This document shows, one piece after another, positions 35,367 through 43,673 of a stretch of DNA of 64,000 nucleotides. Each line of letters starts with the position of its first letter. Position 1 is the first letter of the stretch. The stretch is from Scilla litardierei. Lineage: Eukaryota > Streptophyta > Magnoliopsida > Asparagales > Asparagaceae. The position numbers were made by a program, and so were the translations under genes. The notes under the pieces were generated by a model. The model saw nothing but the letters and a program-made list of their open reading frames with translations. It ran no database searches and was not told the origin of the DNA. Where the stretch lies: assembly GCA_030789695.1 (NCBI GenBank), contig JAULAV010008741.1, positions 99,830 through 163,829 on the forward strand, in the 5' to 3' direction.

Positions 35367-35787
35367 GGTTGATCGGCCTCGGCCGGTTCGGCTCGGCCGA
35401 TGTGACCTCTGCCGATTGTGACGAGCTCGCCAGTCGATGCCGACTCATTTATTAGTCGTCATCATGAGTTGGCCCGTTCGATGTTTTTAAGGCGCGGGTT
35501 CTGAAGCGCCGTCGGCCTTCAGATGCTGCCACGTGTAGCGGTAAGCTTATCCCCACCGCTCGCGGAGTCGCCTTAAGTTCGAGAAGCCGAAGGGTTTGTG
35601 AGCCGCCATTGGTGGGGTCGATCAGCCTCGGCTCGCTCAGATCACCCGTTATGTCTCCTGGGATTCCGAGCGGCGCTTCAATCGAGGCGAGGCCATAAAT
35701 GCAGGTCATGATGAGGTGGATCGATTGGTCTTCAATCTTCGAGCCTCGCCACGCATTCTTGTCAGGCGATTTGAATTCTCCCCTGGC

Positions 35788-35794
35788 ATATAAG
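35788..35794 (+). promoter_or_regulatory. Possible promoter of the E antisense gene
   Basis: GGCATATAAGATCCCC gives a TATA-like box 150 bp upstream of ATG 35941, in a segment (about 35610-35900) without close counterpart at the same place in D. Inference only. Confidence 0.4.
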
Positions 35795-35940
35795 ATCCCC
35801 AGTTGTGTTGATCTCCACTTCTTCTTCGCTCCTCCCGGTATTCAGAGCCTTCAGCAACCCGGAGTTCCCCGTCGCCTTCGCTTCTTTGTCCTCTCCAAAA
35901 ATAGTTGAAAAATAGGTAATTCCTCTCTTGCTTTCATCCT

Positions 35941-37986
35941 ATGGCTGCTCTTAGGATAGGCGGTTCTGGCCGGAGGACGAGGGGTCCTCCGGAGTCCGGG
36001 CGAGGCGAACCCCGGCTAGGGGAGTCTGGTTCCCCCGCCGGGAGTCGTTCTCTTCAAGATAAGGGGAAGGAGAAACTTTTTCCAGACTACGCCCGTGATG
36101 ACGTGGCGTTGGCTACCGTACGGCTTAATGTGCCCCCGGTTGTCCTCCGTACGCCGTCGAGGACCCCTCCTTCGGTGGCCGCGGAGATCCGGGAAAGATA
36201 TCTCTGCTTCCCATACGAGGTTCGGGTTCCATTTGTCGACGAGCGGATTTGCCTTCCGAGGAGCAATGAGGTCGGCGTCTACGTCGAGATGTTACGCCTG
36301 GGTCTTCGCTTCCCGCTCCATCCCTTCTTCCTCCAGGTCATGGAACATTTCACAGTGTCCCTGTGTCAGTTCACCCCGTGTTCGATCGCGGTACTGACGG
36401 GCTTCGTAACGCTCTGCTGTACCCGTGGTCTGGAGCCGACTCTCCCCCTTCTCTTCTACTTCTACCAGGCCCAGACGGTCGGTCCGGTGTCATGGCTGCT
36501 ACTCCGAGCTCGTTCGAGGAGGGAATGCCTGATCGGGTTACCCCGCTGGTCAGGGGATTGGAATTTGGATTATGTCTTCGTGGTCTTCTTGGGCGAGGCC
36601 CAGATTCTGACAAACTGGGGAAGTTCTGTCCATTCTCGCCCGTCGTTAGTTCTCTCAGACGCCGACTGGGCAGCCGCTGTGCTTCTATTGGCTCTTCCTT
36701 TGGAAACGAAGTCCATTTGGTCTTTGCTGGACGACCTACTCCTGAAGGCCGTCTTGTGGTCTCCGGGTAGGTCGCTTTTTCATCCCCGGATCGCCCTATG
36801 ACTCATCCTGATTTCGGTCTCCTTTGCAGGGATGGCTGGCCGCGAATTCGTCCGTGACGTTGACGAGCTGATCCGTCGTGGAGCCGCTCGGAGCCGAGGT
36901 AGTACCTCTGGAAGGGCGCCTCGGAGGACCGTTGAGGAGGAGGTGCGCCGAGCCGAGCCTGCTGTGGGTAAGGTGGCGGCCGCGCCTCCCGCCTCTTCTT
37001 CTGGCGATCCCCTTCCGGGGGGTGAGGATGGTGCGAGGCGGAAGCGTTCTCCTCCGGCGCCTTCGGAGCTCCACGGTGGAAAGAAGAGGAAGGAGGACGT
37101 GGATCCCTCCGGCCCGGCAGGTTCCGCGCTTCCCGTGGCGACCTCCGGGGATCCTTCGATAGCTTTGCCAGCCACCCCCCTCGCAGCGTCTTCACCCGTA
37201 TCACCAGGGGTCGGGGCCTTGTTGGCGAGCGACTTGGCTTCGATTGTCGTCCCTGGGAGTTCGATGTTTGCTGACCGAGCCGTGGCCCAGCAGGTTGCCG
37301 AGGTCTCCGTCCCTCCCCGGGACCGCAGCCTCCTCAAGAAGATCCCGGCCGACAAGATGTCGGATTCCTTGGTCTGGATCCTCCAACAGGTTCGGTTATC
37401 TTGCTATCCTCTCTTTCTCTTTATCCTCTTCTTAGCCCGTGTCTCGTCTTTTCAGGGTTCAGCGCTCGCTGTGGAGTTGCAGTGTCGAGCCGTCCGCTTG
37501 AGGGAGCTGGAGGAGTCCTCCATGAGGGCTCAGGAGCGGGCCGGGGCGGCCGAGGTGGCCATGATGGAGGCCCCGATGGAGTCTCGGCGCCTCGCCCTCC
37601 GTGTGGCTGCGTTGGAGGGACAAGTGGGTGACCTCGAGGGGAAGCTGGGGGATGCTCATCAGTCGGCTGAGGAAGCGGCGGAGTCGATCCGTCTGGAGAG
37701 GGAGGAGCTTCAGAGGGAACTGTCGGACCGGCGTCAGGTAATGCGACTGGCGGAGGAGGTGGAGAAGGGCGTCGTCGAGACCCTGGGGAAGGAGATCTTC
37801 GAGGTTCTCAGGGGGGCCTTCGGTAAGTATATAGACATCATCGCCCCCCGGATCGTCGAAGTCGTCCAGTCTTCCTTCCGGGAATGTGCGGAACGTGTCC
37901 GGCAAGCCCCTCCGCCAGTCGGGTCCCCTCGCTCCGAGCAGGGCGAAGTGCCCGAGGATGTGTCCTCCCGAGCTCGGGCTCCTTAA
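35941..37986 (+). CDS. Spliced antisense gene of E, 'putative gypsy type transposon' (Transposase_28-like) family
   Basis: Plus-strand gene opposite to gag. Exons 35941-36766, 36830-37389 and 37456-37986 give 638 residues. Candidate introns have GT...AG borders: 63 bp, phase 1 (GTAGGTCGC...CTTTGCAG), and 66 bp, phase 0 (GTTCGGTTATC...TTTTCAG). Intron 1 has an in-frame stop (TGA) inside, so splicing is needed to reach exon 2. Exon 1 contains DERICLPRSNEVGVY and LRFPLHPFFLQVMEH, clearly related to the gene in D. Exon 2 is Arg/Ser/Pro-rich with a KKRKE basic patch. Exon 3 is a long Glu/Arg-rich helix with coiled-coil pattern (REEL, VAALEGQVGDLEGKLGDA). Intron phases and the Gln-Gln before intron 2 match D. 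The frame is intact throughout, suggesting selection or youth. The function is unknown. Confidence 0.78.
36767..36829 (+). other. Candidate intron 1 of the E antisense gene
   Basis: 63 bp, GTAGGTCGCTTT...TCTCCTTTGCAG, phase 1 in a Gly codon. It contains an in-frame TGA at 36799-36801, so read-through is not possible. Confidence 0.78.
37390..37455 (+). other. Candidate intron 2 of the E antisense gene
   Basis: 66 bp, GTTCGGTTATC...CGTCTTTTCAG, phase 0, strongly pyrimidine-rich. Its open sense translation is a hydrophobic stretch (PLFLFILFLARVSSF), as expected of a T-rich intron read by mistake. Confidence 0.75.
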
Positions 37987-38393
37987 GCAGTCCCTCCCAG
38001 CCTTATCCTCAAATTTTTAAGCATCTGCTTCGCTTTGGGCCAGTCTTCTTGAAATGGATCCCCGGCCCCCGCCATCTCCTTCAGCCCCGCGGCCAACAAT
38101 TGCTGGTTGCATGGCCGTTAGCTTGGGTCACCTACTCTGGGTCTTTTGTCAACCAATTTTGCTTTGTCGGTGTCGATCTGAACTCTGTCATTTGTCGTGA
38201 GTAGACTGTTTGTAGGGTGTTCCCTTTGCCTTGATCCCCTGTAAATAAGACGCATTTTTGTACTCTGGTTAGCTATTATAATCGAAATCGACTTACTTGG
38301 ACTTCTTGTGTACTTTGCGTTGTCGCCTTGTTCTCGGCTTAGGAATGGACGAAAACTGGCGTTGGGGATTCTCCCCAGACTTATGGGCGCAGG
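37987..38393. other. 3' flank of the antisense gene in E; no other gene
   Basis: Untranslated sequence after TAA 37984. It is T-rich with GTAAATAAGACGC near 38237, which could serve as a poly(A) signal for the antisense transcript. No gag- or pol-like text on the minus strand. Confidence 0.5.
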
Positions 38394-38870
38394 GGTCGGT
38401 CGGCGAGGGGAAAGCTCCTCGGCTTAGGACCGGTCGGCGTCCGTGCCTGCTGGGGGAATTGCCTCCTGACTCATGAGCGCTGGTGTCGGTCGGCGAGGGG
38501 AAAGCTCCTCGGCTTAGGACCGGTCGGCGTCGGTGTCTGCTGGGGGAATTGCCCCCAGACTTATGAGCTCTGGAGTCGGTCGGCGAGGGCAAAGCTCCTT
38601 GGCTTAGGACTGGTCCGCGCCCGTGCCTGCTGGGGGAATTGCCCCCAGACTTATGAGCACTGGAGTCGGTCGGCGAGGGCAAAGCTCCTCGGCTTAGGAC
38701 CGGTCAGCGCCCGTGCCTGCTGGGGGAATTGCCCCCAGACTTATGAGCACTGGAGTCGGTCGGCGAGGGCAAAGCTCCTCGGCTTAGGACCGGTCAGCGT
38801 CCGCGTCTGCTGGGGGAATTGCCCCCAGACTTATGAGTGCCGGAGACGGTCGGCGAGGGCAAAGCTCCTC
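38394..38870. repeat. 90-bp minisatellite in E, about 5-6 units
   Basis: The unit start CGGCGAGGG recurs at 38401, 38491, 38581, 38671, 38761 and 38851, exactly 90 bp apart. Each unit has GTCGGTCGGCGAGGG, AAAGCTCCTCGGCTTAGGAC, CTGCTGGGGGAATTG and CCCCCAGACTTATGAGC. As 90 is a multiple of three, a minus-strand frame of 30-residue repeats is open across part of it, but no gene function is implied. Confidence 0.93.
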
Positions 38871-39103
38871 TTCCTCCTCCAGTGAGGCGGCGGTCCCCGG
38901 CCTTTTGCGTTATTGGCGACACGTCAACTCCGTCGGGATTTTAAGTAAAGACAATAAAAAGATTGCGTTTGTACTCTCACGAGTCCTGTCGGACCGGTAC
39001 ATTTGGAGGAAACGGAAAAAAGGAAATGAAGCTAAACAGAGGGCTATAAAACTGGATAACTCCCTCATACTAGGCTGCCGCCGGGGGAAGAGTCGTTGCC
39101 TGC
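38871..39103 (-). other. Segment downstream of gag in E where pol is absent
   Basis: Between the gag stop and the minisatellite there are only about 230 bp with no protease, RT or integrase motif. This is where pol would start in a complete relative. Confidence 0.7.
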
Positions 39104-40738
39104 TCACTCTATGATGCGGAGGGGGCCTTGGATGGCGTTGACCTTCTTCCCCTTGTCCGGCTGCGTGGAGGTCCCTTCTCCGTAGGCCGGTTCGTCGGCC
39201 TGATTCCTGGCGTGCCCTCGGCTCATCAGCTTCTCAATGTCTTTCTTCAGATGCCAGCAATCTTCTGTGTCATGGCCATCGTCCTTATGGTACTTACAGT
39301 ACTTCTCCCGGTTCTTCCCGCCTCTTTTAGCCTTCGGTGGAGGGCGATCAGCTCGCTCTTCCTTCTGTACTTGGGCGAGAATGGCGTCTGGGGTGGTATC
39401 TCTCGTGCTTTCTCCCCGCTGCCTGTTCCTCTGCCTCTTCTCGGTCCGGTACCCTTCGGGGCTAGCTCGTCCGCCGTCGCCACGCTTGGTCCCTCGAGCG
39501 GTTTTTCCTGCATCCTCGGCCAAGGCCTCCTCAGTCAGCATGAAGCGCTCGGCCCTTGCCATGATCCCGGGGAGGTCCTTTGGGGGGTCGGTGTGTAGGG
39601 ACTTCTTGAGGCCCCTGTGGCGAAGCCCTTTCTTAAGAGCCGTCTGGACCACCAGGTCGGGTGGGCTGTTCACGTTCAGCCTTTCCGCATTGAAGCGGCG
39701 CATGAACTGTCGGAGTGGCTCGGCCGGGCCTTGCACTATGTTGAACAGATGTTCAGCACCAGGCTTGATCAGCCTCCCCGCCATGAACTGTTTACAGAAC
39801 AACTGGGCGAGTTGCTCGAAACTGTCGATGGAGCGGCCGGGCAGGCTGTGGTACCAGATCCTCGCCGCTCCCCTGAGAGTTGAATAGAAGCCCCGGCAGA
39901 GTAGGTCATCGTCAGCTCCCTGGAAGGCCATGTCCCCCTCGTAATCCATCACGTGGTGCGCCGGGTCTCCTATTCCGTCGTACTTTCCCAGCACCGGGAT
40001 CCTGAATCGAGAGGGGACCCGGGCGTCGGTTATTCTTCGCGATAAGGGACACCGGTCCCCGTGGATGCCTCCGGGGATGCGGTAGTCGCCTGTCTCCGGC
40101 TGGAGCGGGGGTGGAGGTAGCACCGGCGCCGGTGGGGCTGGCTCCGCAGCCTTCGCCACGCTGGGGGTCGGGCTGACCCGTCGCTCCCGACTCCTCCTGC
40201 GGGAGCTCCTGCTCCGCCGTGATCGGTCTCTTGAGTGGTGTCGTTCGCTTCTCCTGCAGTGGGACGACCGTGATCGACGAGACGATGCCGTCATCGATTC
40301 GCCGTTCGTCCCTTCGGTCTCTCTCTGTCTCCTTTCGCGATAGGGCGAGGAGGCACGTGATCTCGCCTGACGGGAGCCGGACCGCGTGAACCGACGCTCT
40401 GTGTTCGGTTTCCGGGTCCCGTGGTCGTCGACCACCGCGGACCGCAAGTGCGGGGGACCCCCCGCCCATCGGTGGCTATCGTTCAACGCGCCTCCGTCGG
40501 ACGGCGCGGGGCCGACAAGCTGCTGCACCGTCGCGACCAACGTCTGGAGGCTCGCGTTGGTCTCCTGAGCCAGGGCACGGAGCTGTCCCTGTGTGGCTAG
40601 TTCTGAGCCGCCGGTCTCTTCGGTTGAGTGGGCGGGGTGGCCGTCGACGTGCGTGTCCTCGGGGTTGCCATTAGATGCGCCATTCCCCTCCTCCGGGATG
40701 GGGGTCATGCGCTTCCTTCCATTGCTGGCTCGCGCCAT
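39104..40738 (-). CDS. gag: Intact gag of element E
   Basis: Structural polyprotein forming the virus-like particle. 544 residues from ATG at 40738 (MARASNGRKRM) to TAG 39104-39106. The frame is open 15 codons further up but those overlap the primer-binding site, so I take the inner ATG. There is an N-terminal acidic region, then a Ser/Arg-rich stretch (RRSRSSRRRSRERR) and a Pro-rich linker. The capsid core follows with RIWYHSLPGRSIDSFEQLAQ and LFNIVQGPAEPLRQFMRRFN, as in plant gypsy gag (Retrotrans_gag family). A zinc-binding C-x2-H-x4-H-x4-C motif (CKYHKDDGHDTEDC) is near the C-terminus, the form seen in Tat elements. No damage is visible. It ends with its own stop and is not followed by pol. 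Confidence 0.92.
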   Translation of the reverse strand: MARASNGRKRMTPIPEEGNGASNGNPEDTHVDGHPAHSTEETGGSELATQGQLRALAQETNASLQTLVATVQQLVGPAPSDGGALNDSHRWAGGPPHLRSAVVDDHGTRKPNTERRFTRSGSRQARSRASSPYRERRQRETEGTNGESMTASSRRSRSSHCRRSERHHSRDRSRRSRSSRRRSRERRVSPTPSVAKAAEPAPPAPVLPPPPLQPETGDYRIPGGIHGDRCPLSRRITDARVPSRFRIPVLGKYDGIGDPAHHVMDYEGDMAFQGADDDLLCRGFYSTLRGAARIWYHSLPGRSIDSFEQLAQLFCKQFMAGRLIKPGAEHLFNIVQGPAEPLRQFMRRFNAERLNVNSPPDLVVQTALKKGLRHRGLKKSLHTDPPKDLPGIMARAERFMLTEEALAEDAGKTARGTKRGDGGRASPEGYRTEKRQRNRQRGESTRDTTPDAILAQVQKEERADRPPPKAKRGGKNREKYCKYHKDDGHDTEDCWHLKKDIEKLMSRGHARNQADEPAYGEGTSTQPDKGKKVNAIQGPLRIIE

Positions 40739-40778
40739 TGTAGGTGTGGTTTGCTTCTTCGTGGGACAGTCTTCGGTT

Positions 40779-40796
40779 CCCACAGACGGCGCCAGA
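40779..40796 (-). other. Primer-binding site of E
   Basis: Minus strand TCTGGCGCCGTCTGTGGG directly after the 5' LTR, identical to D. Confidence 0.87.
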
Positions 40797-41639
40797 TGTT
40801 TCAGAGTGTTTTCTCACTACAAAGCGTTGACCGTGGAGAACCCGGTCAACGTGGTCAAGGGGCCCGCTTCGGGTCCCTCGGGGGCTTCGAATCGGTGCAG
40901 AAGGGGCGAGGGGAAGCCTCGGCCCAGGTTGAGACGCTCGGCCTCGGGCAGGACGTGCTCGGCCACGGCAGGCTGACGGTGAGGGGAAGCCTCACTGTCC
41001 GGTTGATCGAGTGGTCGGAGAGGGGCGAGGGGTAGCCTCGGCCCGTTGATCTGTTGTCCACCTGCGCAGACGAGAACGCTCGTCAGGGGGCCGGACCTTG
41101 GTTCCGGCCAAATCCCCTCCGATGCCTAAGTCAGATAGAGATCTGAGAAAGGAGGCCCGGCGGAGACGGTCCGACTCGTGAGGAGATCATAACGGCGTCT
41201 CTCGGCGCGAGCGGGGGAGGAAGGAGATGAATTGGGGGAACGAGGTCGTTGATGGAGTACCTTAGGTTTAGTTACCTGAGATGCGGTCTCTTTCTTCGTC
41301 GTCTTCCTGGCCCTTTTGTAGAGCCCCGGCGTGATTGCCTCTGACCCACGTCCCACGTCCGCCATTGATCGTGCCCCATCAGTCCCCCCTTGCCGCCGCT
41401 CTCTCCGCCCTGCCAGCACCTCCCCGTTATCGCTATTTAGTGGTCGCGCGTCCGGGGGAGTGGTTTTCGCAGGAGTGGGCGAGCGACCAACGGGTTATTG
41501 GGGCCGGGTCGGATCGACGTTCGAGAAGGTCCCTTGTAGGGCCTTTGTCGAATGGGCTTTGAGGACGCAGATGGGCTTTTGACCAGTAGTCGGGCTCCTG
41601 GGCTCGTGCTTTACGGGTCTCGGCCAAATAGGCGTAACA
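40797..41639 (-). repeat. 5' LTR of element E (right on the plus strand)
   Basis: 843 bp, almost identical to 34507-35349. The TATA position of D is replaced by CTACAAAAG on the minus strand (near 41312-41320 on the plus strand). Confidence 0.97.
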
Positions 41640-41644
41640 GACAC

Positions 41645-43653
41645 CGTATCAGATATGGGCCGGGAAGAAACCCAACCTTAATCACTTGAAGGAATGGGGT
41701 TGTCCTGCATATGTCAAAAGGCAAAATCCAGACAAACTGGAAGACAGATCTATACTGTGTAAATTCATAGGGTACCCGAGACATTCATTAGGTTATGTCT
41801 TTTACCATCCAGAACAACAAAAGATTGTTGTCTCTAGACATGCCACTTTTCTAGAAAAAGAATTCCTTGTGAAGGAATCCACTGGCGAGGTAATTAATCT
41901 GGATGAATGCCCGGAGGAAGTACTTACACAGGAACAAGCATCGGAACCAGTGGGAGAGTCAGAACCTGACATCTCCAAACCTGTCAGTAGGAAGTCTAAT
42001 AGAGTTCCTCGAGTCCCCGAAAGATACTACGGTTTTCTCGTAGACGGGGGAATTGAGAATAGCATCATTGTAGATGATGACCCTATTAACTTCCAGGAAG
42101 CCATAAAGAGTATAGACTCTAACAAATGGCTAGATGCAATGAAATCCGAAATAGATTCCATGCACGTGAATAAGGTATGAACCTTAGAAAATGTGCCCAA
42201 GGGAAATGTTCCCATAGGCTGCAAATGGATCTTCAAGAAGAAGATTGGTGCGGATGGAAAAGTAGAAACATACAAGGCTAGACTAGTTGCAAAAGGATAT
42301 CGTCAAATTCTATGAATAGATTATGACGAAACCTTTTCACCAGTAGCCATGCACAAGTCTATTCGGATAGTACTCGCTATTGCTGCCTACTATGACTATG
42401 AAATCTGGCAAATGGATGTGAAGACTCCTTTCCTAAATGGTGATTTAGAAGAGCAGATTTACATGACTCAGCCAGAAGGCTTCGAAGTCAGTGGGAGCGA
42501 AGGAAAATCGTGTAAGCTGCATAGGTCCATTTATGGGCTTAAGCAAGCTTCAAGAAGTTGGAACATCCGCTTCGACAAAACGGTCAAAGAGTTTGGTTTT
42601 GTCAGAAACGAGGATGATCCATGCATCTACAAAAGAACCAGTAATAACAATTCTTTAGTCATCCTCGTTCTATACGTGGATGACATTCTGATAATAGGCA
42701 ATGACATAGAGATGTTGAAGTCTGTTAAAAGATGGCTATCAACAAATTTCTCCATGAAAGACTTGGGAGAAGCATCCTACATACTGGGTGTGAAGATCCA
42801 TAGAGATAGATCTAAACGGATGCTAGGACTCTCCCAAACAAGGTACATTGAAACTGTGTTGAAACGTTTTAACATGGAAAACAGTAAAGGTGGTTCATTA
42901 CCAGCCAATCATGGAATAACCCTCACCAAGAAGATGTCTCCACAAACTGACTTGGAAAGGGCACAAATGACCAAGATCCCATATGCTTCTGCTGTGGGAT
43001 CTATCATGTATTCCATGATTTGTACCAGACCCGATGTCGCTTATGCACTGGGTATAGTAAGTGGATATCAGTCTAACCCGGAAGAAGAACACTGGAAAGC
43101 AGTCAAGACAATTCTTAAGTACTTGAGAAGGACTAAAGACTTGATCTTGGTTTATGGAAGTGAACACCTGAAAGTTGAAGGGTTCACAGATTCCAGCTTT
43201 CAAAGTGATATGGATGATAGCAAATCGATCTCAGGATATGTTTTCACTCTCAACGGAGGAGTAATCAGTTGGAGGAGTTCCAAACAAGTCACTGTTGCAG
43301 ACTCCACGATGGAAGCCGAATACATAGCGGCCAACGATGCAGCAAAGGAAGCAGTCTGGATGAAGAAGTTCATTAACCAGCTCGGGATGGTTCCTGCCGT
43401 TGAAAGTCCAATACCGTTGTATTGCGACAACAATGCCGCCATCAGCCTGGTTCAAGAACCTAGATTCCACAAGAGATCCAGACATATTCTTCGCAAGTAT
43501 CACCTGATACGGGAGATAGAGCAGAGGAAGGATATAGAACTCCTTAGAGTCTCTTCAGAAGACAACATAGCAGATCCATTCACGAAGGTGCTGGCACGTG
43601 ATCGTTTAGAGAAACTAGCGTGTAAATATGGTATGAGATACCAAAATAAATAG
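41645..43653 (+). pseudogene. pol: Integrase C-terminus, RT and RNase H of C pol, part after the E insertion
   Basis: The frame resumes with YQIWAGKKPNLNHLKEWGC, the typical C-terminal integrase motif, and continues to RNase H. Two stops break it: TGA at 42178-42180 (after HVNKV, where Trp is usual) and TGA at 42313-42315 (after GYRQIL). RT shows KWIFKKKIG, LVAKGYRQ and MDVKTPFLNGDL, and the YVDD box is at 42673-42684. It continues with CTRPDVAYALG. RNase H has the FTDSSFQSD and STMEAEYIAA motifs and DNNAAISL. The stop is TAG 43651-43653. From 42349 on the frame is open for 434 residues. All parts are in one frame, so damage is by nonsense changes only, apart from a possible compensated indel at 42310-42315. 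Confidence 0.9.
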
Positions 43654-43659
43654 GCCTGA

Positions 43660-43673
43660 GTGCAAGTGGGAGA
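43660..43673 (+). other. Polypurine tract of C
   Basis: GTGCAAGTGGGAGA right before the 3' LTR, the usual copia form. Confidence 0.88.

Larger units (their letters stand above)
34507..41639 (-). mobile_element. Element E: gag-only Tat-like gypsy retrotransposon (non-autonomous), nested in C
   Basis: 7.1 kb on the minus strand. 5' LTR is 40797-41639, 3' LTR 34507-35349, TSD GACAC. It has a primer site, an intact gag (40738 to 39104), a 90-bp minisatellite and a spliced antisense gene, but no protease, RT or integrase. LTRs differ at only two positions that I can see (34899/41189 and 35201/41491), so insertion was recent although E has no pol. This fits the TR-GAG class of elements mobilised by another element's enzymes. 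LTR ends, primer site, polypurine tract and antisense gene match element D. Confidence 0.93.

Noticed and set aside
37390..37455. Hydrophobic segment as a membrane span in the E antisense protein
   Set aside because: It coincides exactly with a GT-AG bordered, T-rich candidate intron at the same place and phase as the intron in D.
38293..38682. 129-codon frame of 30-residue repeats on the minus strand
   Set aside because: It is the by-product of an exact 90-bp minisatellite; it has no start context or known motif.
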